The position numbers and the translations under genes were made by a program. This document shows, piece by piece, positions 33,029-42,553 of a DNA stretch of 64,000 nt (positions are counted from its first letter, which is position 1; every line of letters begins with the position of its first letter). This DNA comes from an uncultured Niabella sp. (GTDB taxonomy: Bacteria; Bacteroidota; Bacteroidia; Chitinophagales; Chitinophagaceae): the NCBI GenBank assembly GCA_934486785.1, contig CAKSQK010000003.1, positions 124,001-188,000 of the forward strand, written 5' to 3'. The notes under the pieces are model-generated. The model was not told where the DNA came from and made no database searches. It worked only from the letters and a program-made list of their open reading frames with translations.

Positions 33029-34381
33029 TTATGCCTCTTCTTCAATCACCGGAAAGTCAACCGTAAATGCGGTGCCTTTGCCAAGCGTGCTTTCCAGTTT
33101 TACATTACCGTTGTGAGAATGCGTAACTGATTTTACATAGCTCAATCCCAGGCCAAAGCCTTTTACATTATGCAGGTTGCCGGTATGTGCGCGGTAAAAT
33201 TTTTCAAAAACACGTTTTTGTGTTTCCTTGCTCATGCCAATGCCATTGTCTTCCACCCTGATGAAGATGCGGCCATTGTTATTTGCAGTAGAAATTTTAA
33301 GTTGTATTGGCACGTGTTCTTTTGAATATTTTACAGCATTATCAATCAGGTTGTTTACAAGGTTGGTAAAATGCACTTCATCGCCTGCAATTGTGTCTTT
33401 AGTAGCTGCAAGGTTCAGCTTGGCCTCGCCACCTTTTTCATGAAGCTGTAATGCAAAGTTGTCAACCACGCTTTCAATAATGCCATGCACGCGCAGCATG
33501 CCCATCTCAATATCGGAATCCTGCTTATCAAATTGCGAAGCTTTTAAAATGGTTTCAACCTGCTTGTTCATCCGCTGGTTTTCTTCTTTAATAATGCCGC
33601 TGAAGTAATTCATCTTGTCTTTATCCCTCAGCACCTTGTCATTTTTTAAAGCGTCCACAGCAAGAGAAATGGTGGCAATGGGCGTTTTAAATTCATGCGT
33701 CATATTATTAATAAAGTCGTTCTTAATATCGCTCAGTTTTTTCTGGCGCAGCATGGTGTAAATGGTTACATAAAATGCTGCAAGTATTACAAACGTAAAG
33801 AGTACGGCCAGTAAAATGTTCCATGATAATTTTCTGAGAACTACTTTTTTCCAGTCGAGCGCCACTACCAATAATGCTTCATCAGTTGTCAGGTTTTCTG
33901 ATGGTGTGCCGCTTTGCGAGGTAATGGTATAGCCTTTTGGAATGTAGTTGGAAGCCGTGTCAAGGTTGGCCTGCGCAAAATTGGGCGATTGTGTTTCCAC
34001 AATAGGGAATATACTCAGCGGGCCGGAAATGAGGGCGTATTCAAAATTCAGCTCTTCCAGGCCGGCCTTGTCAAAACCGGCTCTTAGCTTTTGACTGATC
34101 TGGTCGCCCGAAAGCCAGTTGGAAATAGTGTTGTTCCTAAAAATATCATGGCCAATGCGCCTTTGAAAAATATTGGCGGGGTTATTAATTTCCCTTAAAA
34201 TGTACTGCTCTTTAAACTGTGCCAGCTCAATACCCACTGTGCGCAAAACGCCATCAATTTTTTCCTTCACCTGGTCTTCGCGCAGCTTGATCATATTTTT
34301 AAGCCACGATACCTGGAGGACGATAATGCCCACCAGCGACAGCGTTGTTAAAATGGTAATTAAAGAAAACAGTTTCCTCAC
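33029..34381 (-). CDS. Membrane sensor histidine kinase
   Basis: The 450-residue protein has two membrane helices (about 5-25 and 188-210) flanking a periplasmic sensor domain, then HisKA with phospho-acceptor His229 in NNMTHEFKTPIATIS, and an HATPase with N box NLVNNLIDNAVKYS, G1 VEDNGIGM and G2 GFGLGLSYV. The stimulus is unknown and no response regulator gene lies next to it, so the partner is probably encoded just outside or elsewhere. A TATATTTG box lies 16 nt before its ATG. It is convergent with queA (2-nt gap). Confidence 0.93.
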   Translation of the reverse strand: MRKLFSLITILTTLSLVGIIVLQVSWLKNMIKLREDQVKEKIDGVLRTVGIELAQFKEQYILREINNPANIFQRRIGHDIFRNNTISNWLSGDQISQKLRAGFDKAGLEELNFEYALISGPLSIFPIVETQSPNFAQANLDTASNYIPKGYTITSQSGTPSENLTTDEALLVVALDWKKVVLRKLSWNILLAVLFTFVILAAFYVTIYTMLRQKKLSDIKNDFINNMTHEFKTPIATISLAVDALKNDKVLRDKDKMNYFSGIIKEENQRMNKQVETILKASQFDKQDSDIEMGMLRVHGIIESVVDNFALQLHEKGGEAKLNLAATKDTIAGDEVHFTNLVNNLIDNAVKYSKEHVPIQLKISTANNNGRIFIRVEDNGIGMSKETQKRVFEKFYRAHTGNLHNVKGFGLGLSYVKSVTHSHNGNVKLESTLGKGTAFTVDFPVIEEEA

Positions 34382-34397
34382 GGTAATATAATTCAGG

Positions 34398-34405
34398 CAA
34401 ATATA
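34398..34405 (-). promoter_or_regulatory. Promoter -7 box (TATATTTG) of the histidine kinase
   Basis: Perfect TAnnTTTG match on the minus strand, 16 nt before the ATG at 34381. Confidence 0.55.
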
Positions 34406-34543
34406 GCAGATACAATAAAATTATTTTTGTACAGCATGTAGCCGGGCAATATTTTAACTTGCTTTTGTATGCACTGGCACCGCGAATGAATTGTGTAAAC
34501 TTTGATTGATTGGCCGAAATAAAAAAAACGCTACCTTGGCTGT

Positions 34544-35095
34544 ATGAAAAATCCGGAAAGCGGCTCCATTTTAATAGCCAACCCACACCTGAATGATCCT
34601 AATTTTTTGCGGACCGTTGTGTTTCTGTGCGAGCATAACGCCGAAGGGACTTTTGGTTTTGTTTTAAACCGAAAGCTTGAGTACACGCTGGATGAATTGG
34701 TACCTCAACTGGGAGATTTTAAGTTGCCGGTGTACGAAGGCGGCCCGGTAGAAATGAATACCCTGCATTTTTTGCATCAATATCCTGATGAAATAGAGGA
34801 TAGTAAAAAAGTGATTGAAGGCGTGTACTGGGGAGGCAGCTTTGAAAAGCTGGTTGAACTTATCAACTCCCGCACGATAGATGTTTCAAAAATCCGTTTC
34901 TTTTTAGGCTATAGCGGCTGGAGCGAGGGGCAGCTTGATTTTGAGATGGAAGAAAAAAGCTGGATTGTGGCAGAAGGGTTGAAAAAATTTTTATTTGATA
35001 CCAGCGATAAAGAATTGTGGAAAGAAGTGCTCAACCACCTGGGCGGCGATTATAAACTTATTGTAAATGCACCGCTGGATCCCCGGATGAATTAA
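34544..35095 (+). CDS. YqgE/AlgH family protein
   Basis: The 183-residue protein shows the UPF0301 pattern: GSILIANPHLNDPNFLRTVVFLCEHN, then GTFGFVLNRKL, YEGGPVEMNTLHFLH and FLGYSGWSEGQLDFEME. Members are single-domain proteins of unclear molecular role. The start ATG at 34544 gives the usual N-terminus. The 44-nt gap to the next gene on the same strand allows cotranscription. Confidence 0.92.
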   Translation: MKNPESGSILIANPHLNDPNFLRTVVFLCEHNAEGTFGFVLNRKLEYTLDELVPQLGDFKLPVYEGGPVEMNTLHFLHQYPDEIEDSKKVIEGVYWGGSFEKLVELINSRTIDVSKIRFFLGYSGWSEGQLDFEMEEKSWIVAEGLKKFLFDTSDKELWKEVLNHLGGDYKLIVNAPLDPRMN

Positions 35096-35139
35096 TTAGC
35101 ACAGTAATTGTTGATGAACCTGAGAAAATTTAAATCGTT

Positions 35140-35880
35140 ATGAAAAGATTATATGTTGCCATCGTTTTAAGCATTAGTGTCACGTTTTCCGGCTGCGATT
35201 CCCTTTCGAATATTGCCGGAACGCTTTCCCAGTGGGAGATGGCGCAGGGATTGAAAGAAGCTTTAACGCAGGGATTGTTCAGGGGGTTTGACGCGTTTGC
35301 CAATCCTAATGAAGGCAATGCCTTACTAAGGTTTGCCTTTCCCGGCGAGGCTGCAAAAATTGAAAGAACGCTGAAAGACCTTGGCCTGACATCTCTTGTA
35401 AATTCAGTTACGGCAAAGTTTACCAACGCCATGTCGCTGGCCGTGCGTGAAGCCAAGCCGGTTTTTATCAATTCGGTAAAACAAATGAGTATAAGAGATG
35501 CGGCCGGTATATTGCTGAGCAATAATCCGCGAGCGGCAACAGAATATTTTAAAGCGGCAATGAGCCCGCAACTGATGACGGCCTTCAGGCCCATTGTGGA
35601 CAGTACCGTTCGTGTAACGGGCGCCGGAAACGAGTATGCAACCATCGCCAAAACATATAACGCCATTCCTTTTCTTGATAAGAAACTTGAAACCAACCTG
35701 AATGATTTTATTGCGGCCCGTGCTATTGATGCCATGTTTATTTATGTGGCCAGCGAAGAACAAAATATCAGGGAAAAAATTGAGTACCGTAAAACAGATT
35801 TGCTGAAAAGAGTTTTTGGTTATGCTGACCAGCAAATGCGTGCCAGAACCGGTGTTGGAGTTGGGACGGGCGGGTATTAA
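35140..35880 (+). CDS. DUF4197 lipoprotein-like protein
   Basis: The 246-residue protein has a lipoprotein-like signal (LSISVTFSGCDSL, lipid Cys about 19) and the DUF4197 body: QGLKEALTQGLFRGFDAF, then SIRDAAGILLSNNPRAATEYF, and YKTFL-type middle segments with TYNAIPFLDKK. The family is widespread but uncharacterised. A strong terminator at 35906-35939 follows. Confidence 0.9.
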   Translation: MKRLYVAIVLSISVTFSGCDSLSNIAGTLSQWEMAQGLKEALTQGLFRGFDAFANPNEGNALLRFAFPGEAAKIERTLKDLGLTSLVNSVTAKFTNAMSLAVREAKPVFINSVKQMSIRDAAGILLSNNPRAATEYFKAAMSPQLMTAFRPIVDSTVRVTGAGNEYATIAKTYNAIPFLDKKLETNLNDFIAARAIDAMFIYVASEEQNIREKIEYRKTDLLKRVFGYADQQMRARTGVGVGTGGY

Positions 35881-35905
35881 TTTCGTAAGTTTTATTATAA
35901 TTTTT

Positions 35906-35939
35906 AATTGCCAATCGCTGTCGGTTGGCAATTTTTTTT
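35906..35939 (+). terminator. Rho-independent terminator after DUF4197
   Basis: AATTGCCAATCG (35906-35917) pairs with CGGTTGGCAATT (35922-35933) with one U-G pair and a CTGT loop; T-run to 35939. Confidence 0.88.
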
Positions 35940-35940
35940 A

Positions 35941-36111
35941 CTATTTGCTGAATCTCATTTCAAAAGCTTCAAGTACCACGCTTAATACAATTGCAAATGT
36001 CAGGCTTTTCAAAAAAGTGAGTTGAGAATAGATCAAATAATCCATCGACAGGCTGATCACAAAAAATATTAAAAATGTGATCGCAACTTTACTCCAGCGA
36101 AATTTTTTCAT
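35941..36111 (-). CDS. Small membrane protein, 56 aa
   Basis: A short ATG frame 9 nt downstream of the recJ stop, same strand, encodes a 56-residue protein: basic MKKFRWSKVA, a hydrophobic helix (residues about 10-22), a short loop MDYLIYSQ, a second hydrophobic helix (about 38-48) and a charged end FEMRFSK. Codon choice matches the neighbours and the positive-inside pattern is sensible. It most likely shares the recJ transcript. No family is recognised. Confidence 0.65.
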   Translation of the reverse strand: MKKFRWSKVAITFLIFFVISLSMDYLIYSQLTFLKSLTFAIVLSVVLEAFEMRFSK

Positions 36112-36120
36112 GTGTAAAAT

Positions 36121-37818
36121 TTATTTTGTAACTGCCCTCACATCTTCCACCCGTAATTGCAAACTTTTATTTCCGTTCCATTCGTTTTCATCAATCTTAA
36201 AAACCACGTCAAAAGACTTTTTTTCAACTATTGAAAATTTATGTGCCAGGTTAAAACCGATGCCGGTAAAAATCGCGCTGCCCTGTTGTATCACCAGCCG
36301 CAAATGATCTTCTTTCACCACGCAACAAAAGCCTGTATCGCGAACATTCCTTGCCACAAAAACCGGCGTCATATTTTCAGGGCCAAAAGGCTCCATTTGG
36401 CTGATGATGTTGTGGAATGAGGGAGTGATCTCTTTCAGTTGGATTTCTGCATCAATAATAATTTCAGGTACCAGCAGTTCATCCTGAATGGTTGCTGCTA
36501 CGATCTCCTCAAATTTTTCCCGAAAGGCGTCAACGTTTTGCGGCTCAAGCGTAAGGCCGGCGGCTGCAAAATGACCGCCGTAGCCCAATAAAAATTCCCT
36601 GCAGGCATGTATGGCTTCATAAAGATTGAAACCCGGAACGCTTCGTGCGCTGCCTGCTACGTAATCGCCGCTTTGTGTAAGCACCACGGTTGGGCGGTAA
36701 TATGTTTCAATAACCCTGGAAGCTACAATGCCTACCACGCCTTTGTGCCAGTGCGGCTGGTACACCACAGTAGATTTTCTTGCCACCCATTGCGTGTTTT
36801 GTTCTATCATCATCAGGGCTTCGCGGGTAATGGTGCTGTCAGCTTCTTTACGGTCGGTATTATCGCTGTGCAACATTTCCGCGTAGCGCATGGCTTCGGT
36901 TTCATTATCTGCAATAAACATTTGCACGGCTTTACGGGCATCATCCATACGGCCTGCGGCATTTACCCGCGGCGCAATCATAAACACCAGGTTGTGTATG
37001 TGCATGGGCAGTTTGATATTGCTTAAAGTAGCCAGCGCTTTTATACCCACGTTAGGGTTTTCATTGGCTTTTTTTAAACCATGAAAAGCAAGTATGCGGT
37101 TTTCTCCGGTTACAGGAACTATATCAGCAGCTATTGCAGTTGCCACAAGGTCTAAATATTCATATGCGGCACTTGCAGGTAAACCCAGTTTTTCGCACAA
37201 CGCGCTAATAAGCTTGAAGCCAACACCGCAGCCGCAAAGTTCTTTGTAAGGGTACGGGCAGTCTGTTTGTTTGGCATTTAAAACGGCAACTGCATCAGGT
37301 ATTATTTCGTCGGGCAGGTGATGGTCGCAAATGATAAAATCAATATCAAGGGTGTTGGCATAGTCCACCAGGCCAGCCGATTTAATGCCGCAGTCGAGTG
37401 CGATGATAAGTGAGAACTGGTTTTCTTTTGCAAAATCAATTCCTGCCCTGCTAACGCCGTAGCCTTCTTTATATCGGTTGGGAATATAGAAATCTACATC
37501 TTGTGTTTGCGTTCTCAAAAATTTATACATAGAAGCCACTGCGGTGGTGCCATCTACATCATAATCTCCAAAAACCAGTATTTTTTCATTCTGACTGAAC
37601 GCATACAAAATGCGGTCAACAGCTTTGTGCATCTCCTTCATCAGCCAGGGACTGTGCAGTTGGCTTAATGCCGGCCGGAAAAAATCTTTGGCTTCATCAA
37701 AAGTGGTAATGCCGCGCTGAACCAAAATTTTGCACAGCGTTCGATTGATTTTGAGAGCGTTCTGCAATTCTGTAACATCCGCATCATTGGCTTGTAATAT
37801 GTTCCAGCGCTTAGTCAA
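36121..37818 (-). CDS. recJ: Single-stranded-DNA-specific exonuclease RecJ
   Basis: Complete 565-residue RecJ. The DHH phosphoesterase core has FGDYDVDGTTA (Asp85, 87, 89) and CDHHLP (His166, His167); the DHHA1 domain shows GSARSVPGFNLYEAI and GGHFAAAGLTL, and an OB-fold lies at the end. It degrades 5' single-stranded DNA ends in recombination and mismatch repair. It is 51 nt downstream of the prenyl synthase gene and 9 nt upstream of a small membrane protein gene, suggesting one transcript. Confidence 0.96.
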   Translation of the reverse strand: MTKRWNILQANDADVTELQNALKINRTLCKILVQRGITTFDEAKDFFRPALSQLHSPWLMKEMHKAVDRILYAFSQNEKILVFGDYDVDGTTAVASMYKFLRTQTQDVDFYIPNRYKEGYGVSRAGIDFAKENQFSLIIALDCGIKSAGLVDYANTLDIDFIICDHHLPDEIIPDAVAVLNAKQTDCPYPYKELCGCGVGFKLISALCEKLGLPASAAYEYLDLVATAIAADIVPVTGENRILAFHGLKKANENPNVGIKALATLSNIKLPMHIHNLVFMIAPRVNAAGRMDDARKAVQMFIADNETEAMRYAEMLHSDNTDRKEADSTITREALMMIEQNTQWVARKSTVVYQPHWHKGVVGIVASRVIETYYRPTVVLTQSGDYVAGSARSVPGFNLYEAIHACREFLLGYGGHFAAAGLTLEPQNVDAFREKFEEIVAATIQDELLVPEIIIDAEIQLKEITPSFHNIISQMEPFGPENMTPVFVARNVRDTGFCCVVKEDHLRLVIQQGSAIFTGIGFNLAHKFSIVEKKSFDVVFKIDENEWNGNKSLQLRVEDVRAVTK

Positions 37819-37869
37819 GTCAGGGGTTGTAAGGTGTTTATATAATTTGATAAATGAGTAAAGTGCTTC

Positions 37870-38832
37870 TTAATATTTTCTGTCGGTTACATAGTTCACA
37901 AGGTCAATCAGGCCTTTGCGGTAATCATTGTCAGGAAATTGCTGCAAGGTATCCAGCGCTTCCTGCTTATAAGCGTTCATTTTTTGTGTAGCATAAGTAA
38001 TTCCACCTGTGTCTTTCACCACATCCAAAATCCAGTTAACTTTTTTAGTGTCGTTATTATTGTTTTTTACAATGTTGATCACTTTTTGTTTCGTCTTTTT
38101 ATCTGTATTATTTAAGGTATAAATCAGCGGCAGGGTCATTTTCTTTTCCTTAATGTCGTTGCCAGTAGGTTTGCCCACATCTTCACTGGCATAATCAAAA
38201 AGGTCATCTTTAATTTGAAAAGCAATGCCGGTTTTTTCGCCAAACTGCCTCATTTTTTCGGCAATCTCATCGTCCTGTGTTACGCTCCAGGCCCCAGCGC
38301 TGCAGGCCGATGCCAGGAGTGATGCTGTTTTGCTGCTGATGATCTCGTAATAAATATCTTCTTTTAAATTCAGCGTTCTGGCCTTTTCAAGCTGCAGTAA
38401 TTCACCTTCGCTCATTTTTTGCACTGCATCAGTAAGTATGTGTAAAATTCTGTAATCATTATGGCTGAGAGAAAGGATGAGGCCTTTCGCCAGCAGATAA
38501 TCGCCCACAAGCACGGAGGCTTTATTTTTCCATAGCGCATAGGTTGAAAAAAAACCCCTTCTTTCCAGCGCATCATCTACCACATCATCATGTACAAGAG
38601 TAGCGGTATGTAAAATTTCAACAAGCGAGGCGGCTCTGTAGGTGGCTTCTGTCGTTTCTCCAAAAAGTTTGGCTGACAGGAATACAAACATGGGCCGGAT
38701 TTGTTTACCCTTCCTTTTAACAATATACCGCATAATACGATCCAGTAAAGGCGTATTGCTTTTTACTGCATTTTTAAAACGCGCTTCAAAGCTTTCTAAT
38801 TCCTGTTTAATTAATGATAAGGGGACATCCAT
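37870..38832 (-). CDS. Long-chain polyprenyl diphosphate synthase
   Basis: The 320-residue isoprenyl synthase has the first aspartate-rich motif DDVVD (82-86) within LVHDDVVDDALERRG and the second in IAFQIKDDLFDYASE. The length and motif 1 of the DDxxD type fit octaprenyl/heptaprenyl-like chain makers rather than farnesyl synthase. It probably makes the menaquinone side chain, in line with the mqn genes at 19.7-21.2 kb. It heads the minus-strand set with recJ; the promoter must lie in the divergent region 38833-39011. Confidence 0.93.
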   Translation of the reverse strand: MDVPLSLIKQELESFEARFKNAVKSNTPLLDRIMRYIVKRKGKQIRPMFVFLSAKLFGETTEATYRAASLVEILHTATLVHDDVVDDALERRGFFSTYALWKNKASVLVGDYLLAKGLILSLSHNDYRILHILTDAVQKMSEGELLQLEKARTLNLKEDIYYEIISSKTASLLASACSAGAWSVTQDDEIAEKMRQFGEKTGIAFQIKDDLFDYASEDVGKPTGNDIKEKKMTLPLIYTLNNTDKKTKQKVINIVKNNNNDTKKVNWILDVVKDTGGITYATQKMNAYKQEALDTLQQFPDNDYRKGLIDLVNYVTDRKY

Positions 38833-38938
38833 AATAAGATCAGCAAAATAAAGTTAAATATTTATATTTCTAATTAATTTTAAGTGTTCACTAACAGCTA
38901 TTTGCTGCAAAAAAAGTTAGTATTTTTTTTGGTTAAAA

Positions 38939-38969
38939 TTTGGTTATTTAAAAAATGGTACTACTTTTG
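38939..38969 (+). promoter_or_regulatory. Full-consensus Bacteroidota promoter of the OmpA-family gene
   Basis: TTTG (38939-38942), 19 nt, then TACTTTTG (38962-38969) matches the -33 and -7 elements of the Bacteroides-type promoter with ideal spacing. The ATG is 42 nt farther on. The quality of the match fits a highly expressed outer membrane protein. Confidence 0.75.
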
Positions 38970-39011
38970 CTGGTAGATAGAAAAATCGTTTTTAAATCTT
39001 AATCCTTAGTT

Positions 39012-40604
39012 ATGACAAGCAAAAAGTACACATTACTGGCAGGTTTAACTTGCTTATTTGCGTCAACAGGCTTCGCACAAGTAAGCCCTACGCACCCATA
39101 TACGGCTGTGCATCCGTTATATGGTACCTACACTGTAACTGACCAGGCTTATTACAACAACAAGCAACTGGCTCAACACAACGAATTTTTAATTGGCAAC
39201 TACGACTACCCGGCAAAACCAAGAGACATGTGGGAATTTGGTATTAAAGGCGGATCCTTCGTTGTAGTGGGTGATGTTCCGTCCAATCCGCTTCGCTCAT
39301 GGGGTTTTGGTGCGCACATTCGTAAAGCTTTAGGGCATGTAATGTCTTTAAGGTTAGAATATGTTTACGGCGTTGCTACCGGTGAAGGTTACAGAGCCGT
39401 GGATAACGTTCCTGATCAATGGATGGTTAACAGGCCAACAAACTGGTATCCTAACTACAAAACCAAATCTCAGGATCTTTCTTTACAGGCTTTATTCAAC
39501 ATTCATAACATCAGGTTCTACAAATCACAAACTGCTATGACGTTCTATACACTGGCAGGTTTTGGTGTGAACACTTTTAGCCCAAGAGTTGATTTGCAGG
39601 CACAGCCTTCAGTAGCATACAATGGTGATAACAGATCTGACGTTCTTAAAAACTACAGAGATGCACTGAAAGGATCTGATTATTCAAGCCGAATTGACGA
39701 CAGAAGTATTGCTTCATGGTCTACAGTTTTTGCCGGTTATATTAAGCCTTCAATTTCTTTAGGCGCTGGTGTTGCCTTCAGGCTGAGCGACAGGGTGAAC
39801 TTAGCGTTGGAAGACAGGGCTATATTTGTAGCTAATGACTGGGTTGACGGCGTTCTCCCACCTTACTATGGCAACCAGGGTAAAGACTGGTTTAACTACG
39901 CTACTTTAGGCCTAAACTTTAACTTAGGAAGCAAAGCCAAAAGAGTTGAGCCTTTATACTGGCTGAATCCATTAAACTACGCTTACAGCGAGCTGCGCCG
40001 TGTACCAGAAATCATCCTTCCGGATGCTGATGGTGATGGTGTAACTGATCAATTTGACCAAGAGCAAACTCCTGCAGGTTGCCCGGTTGATACTCATGGT
40101 GTAAGCCGCGATACTGACGGTGACGGTGTTCCTGATTGCCGCGATAAAGAACTGATTACTCCTACTTATTGCCAGCCTGTTGATGCTGATGGCGTAGGTA
40201 AATGTCCTTGCCCAGAAGGTTGCGGACCTGTAGCGAGCGAATGTTCTACTGCTCTGGGTGCATTACCAAGCGTATCTTTCGCACCTAATTCAAACAATCT
40301 TTCTTCTGATGCACAAGCTGCTTTGGCTTCTGTAGCTGCAAGAATGAGGGCAAACCCAACTTGTAAAGTTGTTGTAGTTGGTTACTGCTCTGCCACTAAG
40401 AGACAACAGCAATTAAGCTGGGATCATGTAAACAAAGTGATCACTCACTTAGTAGAAAGAGAAGGTATCAGCGGTGACAGATTTATATTCTCTTCCGGCC
40501 AGGAAGGTGGTGATTGCAACACTGTAGATTTACGTGCTGCTGCACCTGGTGAAGACGGACCAAACACAGTAGCTCCTCCTCACCCCAACCTTCGCAAAAG
40601 ATAA
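39012..40604 (+). CDS. OmpA-family outer membrane protein with TSP type-3 repeats
   Basis: The 530-residue protein has a signal peptide (MTSKKYTLLAGLTCLFASTGFAQ in part), an N-terminal beta-barrel (about 60-325, ending YATLGLNFNLGSKAKR), two calcium-binding type-3 repeats (DADGDGVTDQFD near 337 and DTDGDGVPDCRD near 370), a Cys-rich CPCPEGCG turn, and a C-terminal OmpA-like domain (about 415-500) with SVSFAPNSNNLSSDAQAAL. It is typical of abundant Bacteroidota barrel proteins that may touch peptidoglycan. It has a consensus promoter and its own terminator. Confidence 0.9.
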   Translation: MTSKKYTLLAGLTCLFASTGFAQVSPTHPYTAVHPLYGTYTVTDQAYYNNKQLAQHNEFLIGNYDYPAKPRDMWEFGIKGGSFVVVGDVPSNPLRSWGFGAHIRKALGHVMSLRLEYVYGVATGEGYRAVDNVPDQWMVNRPTNWYPNYKTKSQDLSLQALFNIHNIRFYKSQTAMTFYTLAGFGVNTFSPRVDLQAQPSVAYNGDNRSDVLKNYRDALKGSDYSSRIDDRSIASWSTVFAGYIKPSISLGAGVAFRLSDRVNLALEDRAIFVANDWVDGVLPPYYGNQGKDWFNYATLGLNFNLGSKAKRVEPLYWLNPLNYAYSELRRVPEIILPDADGDGVTDQFDQEQTPAGCPVDTHGVSRDTDGDGVPDCRDKELITPTYCQPVDADGVGKCPCPEGCGPVASECSTALGALPSVSFAPNSNNLSSDAQAALASVAARMRANPTCKVVVVGYCSATKRQQQLSWDHVNKVITHLVEREGISGDRFIFSSGQEGGDCNTVDLRAAAPGEDGPNTVAPPHPNLRKR

Positions 40605-40628
40605 TTAAACTTTTTGCTATAACAATAC

Positions 40629-40657
40629 AAACCCTTCCCATTTGGGAAGGGTTTTTT
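40629..40657 (+). terminator. Rho-independent terminator after the OmpA-family gene
   Basis: AAACCCTTCCC (40629-40639) pairs with GGGAAGGGTTT (40644-40654) around ATTT and continues into a T-run. It lies between convergent genes and may also serve the RluD-like gene. Confidence 0.9.
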
Positions 40658-40691
40658 CATTAAAGCTTTTTCCAACACAGAATTATTACAT

Positions 40692-41741
40692 CTATTTTCC
40701 TGCCTTTGTATATCTTCTCCACTTTTCAATCACCTGCTCTATATCAACAGGTAATGCAGTCTCAAAAAATATCTGTTTTCCCGTACCAGGATGAATAAAG
40801 CCCAATGTTTTGGCATGCAGCGCCTGTCTGGGACATAATGCAAAACAATTTTCCACAAATTGCTTGTACTTAGCATATACAGTACCTTTTACAATTTTAT
40901 CGCCACCATAAAAATCGTCATTAAATAAAGGGTGGCCAATGTGCTTCATATGAACACGAATCTGATGTGTGCGCCCTGTTTCCAGTACACACGCTACAAG
41001 TGTAACATATCCAAACCGCTCCAAAACTTTATAATGAGTAATGGCATCTTTCCCATGATCGCCTTCAGGATAAGCTTCAAATAATTTACGATAGCGAAGG
41101 TTGCGGCCCACATGCGCTATTATTGTTCCCTCATCCTGTTCCATATCTCCCCAGGCAAGGGCCACATATTGGCGTTGTACTGTATGGTCGAAAAATTGTT
41201 TAGCCAAATGCCGCATGGCTGCAGGCGTTTTGGCTAAAACCAATAAACCGCTGGTGTTTTTATCAATACGATGTACCAGGCCAAAGCGCGGCAGCGTTTC
41301 TTCATTTATAGCTGCATTTTGCTGTTGCAGGTAATAAGCAACGCCATTAAGCAATGTGCCTGAATAATTGCCGCTCCCCGGGTGTACCACAAGCCCCGCA
41401 GGCTTGTTGATGATAATGATCTCCTCATCTTCATGAACAATATCCAGCGGGATGTTTTCAGCAACCACATCACTTTCATCAGGTGTGGTATCAGTAAAAA
41501 CTACTATTTCCTGCACACCCTTCACCTTATAATTGGGTTTTACGGCCTTTCCATCAACCAGCACCATATTGTTGTGTATGGCCTGCTGAATTTTATTCCG
41601 CGTAGCGCCCTCAATCCTGTTCATCAGGTATTTGTCAATACGGTAGGGCTCCTGGCCTTTATCTGTTTTATAAACAAATTTTTCGTACAATTCCTCACTC
41701 TGCTCGCTCTGCAAATCATCTATTTCTTCATTATCCATCAT
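40692..41741 (-). CDS. RluA-family 23S rRNA pseudouridine synthase (RluD-like)
   Basis: The 349-residue protein has an N-terminal S4 RNA-binding domain (about 30-90, YRIDKYLMNRIEGATRNKIQ) and the catalytic domain with HRIDKNTSGLLVLAKT, where the Asp is the nucleophile, followed by ETGRTHQIRVHMKHIGHP. The S4 plus catalytic layout and length match RluD, which modifies helix 69 of 23S rRNA, but RluC-like specificity cannot be excluded. The N-terminus is acidic (MMDNEEIDDLQSEQ). Confidence 0.92.
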   Translation of the reverse strand: MMDNEEIDDLQSEQSEELYEKFVYKTDKGQEPYRIDKYLMNRIEGATRNKIQQAIHNNMVLVDGKAVKPNYKVKGVQEIVVFTDTTPDESDVVAENIPLDIVHEDEEIIIINKPAGLVVHPGSGNYSGTLLNGVAYYLQQQNAAINEETLPRFGLVHRIDKNTSGLLVLAKTPAAMRHLAKQFFDHTVQRQYVALAWGDMEQDEGTIIAHVGRNLRYRKLFEAYPEGDHGKDAITHYKVLERFGYVTLVACVLETGRTHQIRVHMKHIGHPLFNDDFYGGDKIVKGTVYAKYKQFVENCFALCPRQALHAKTLGFIHPGTGKQIFFETALPVDIEQVIEKWRRYTKAGK

Positions 41742-41813
41742 AGCCTGTAATTTAATGCAAATGTATTTGTATTTGGCTTTTGTGAATTGCTGTTTTGTTT
41801 GCTTCGGGATGTT

Positions 41814-41821
41814 TACTTTTG
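41814..41821 (+). promoter_or_regulatory. Candidate -7 box (TACTTTTG) of lipB
   Basis: Perfect TAnnTTTG match only 6 nt before the lipB ATG, which would give an almost leaderless mRNA. A TTTG lies 16 nt upstream of the box. Confidence 0.4.
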
Positions 41822-41827
41822 CCTGTG

Positions 41828-42553
41828 ATGGATCAGAAAGTTATTTTTAGGGATTTAGGCATTATGCGTTATAAAAAGGCCTGGGATTACCAGGAAGACA
41901 TGCTGCAAAAAACTGTTTCCATAAAAGCTGCCATCAGGGAAGCTGTACAGCTTCATCAGGATGCAGCGCAGTTGCCGCAAACCAGCCATTACCTGTTGTT
42001 TGTTCAGCATCCGCATGTCTATACTTTGGGTAAAAGCGGCAACATCATCAACGTTTTATTAAGTGAAGAAAATCTTGCAAAAAGAGGGATTGATTTTTTT
42101 CGTATTAACAGGGGCGGAGACATCACCTACCACGGACCCGGCCAAATTGTGGGATACCCCATATTTGACCTGGAAAAATTTTACACCGATATTGGAAAAT
42201 ACCTTCGCAATATTGAAGAAGTGGTCATCCTTACGCTTGCAGAATATGGCCTTAAAGGGGAGCGCTCAACAGGCGAAACCGGTGTTTGGCTGAACCCTGA
42301 TACGCCCGGCCGTGAAAGAAAAATTTGTGCGATAGGTGTGCGCACCAGCAGGTGGGTAACCATGCATGGCTTTGCATTAAACGTAAATACAGATCTGGAT
42401 TATTTTAATTTTATTATACCCTGCGGCATACAAAATAAACAGGTTACCTCATTACAGAAAGAGCTGGGCAGGCAGGTTGACATGGAAGAAGTAAAAGAGA
42501 AACTAAAAAGAAATTTTGAAAAAGTCTTTCACATCCGGCTTCACAGCGCTTAA
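41828..42553 (+). CDS. lipB: Octanoyl-[ACP]:protein N-octanoyltransferase
   Basis: The 241-residue product has the LipB motifs: YTLGKSGN, the RGGDITYHGPGQIVGYPI block, the catalytic Lys region ERKICAIGVRTSRWVTMHGFAL, and the acyl-thioester Cys in IIPCGIQ. It transfers octanoyl from ACP to lipoyl domains. The ATG at 41828 gives the family start MDQKVIFRDLGIMRY; an in-frame upstream TTG adds 11 uncharacteristic residues. It overlaps the convergent hypothetical gene by 4 nt. Confidence 0.95.
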   Translation: MDQKVIFRDLGIMRYKKAWDYQEDMLQKTVSIKAAIREAVQLHQDAAQLPQTSHYLLFVQHPHVYTLGKSGNIINVLLSEENLAKRGIDFFRINRGGDITYHGPGQIVGYPIFDLEKFYTDIGKYLRNIEEVVILTLAEYGLKGERSTGETGVWLNPDTPGRERKICAIGVRTSRWVTMHGFALNVNTDLDYFNFIIPCGIQNKQVTSLQKELGRQVDMEEVKEKLKRNFEKVFHIRLHSA

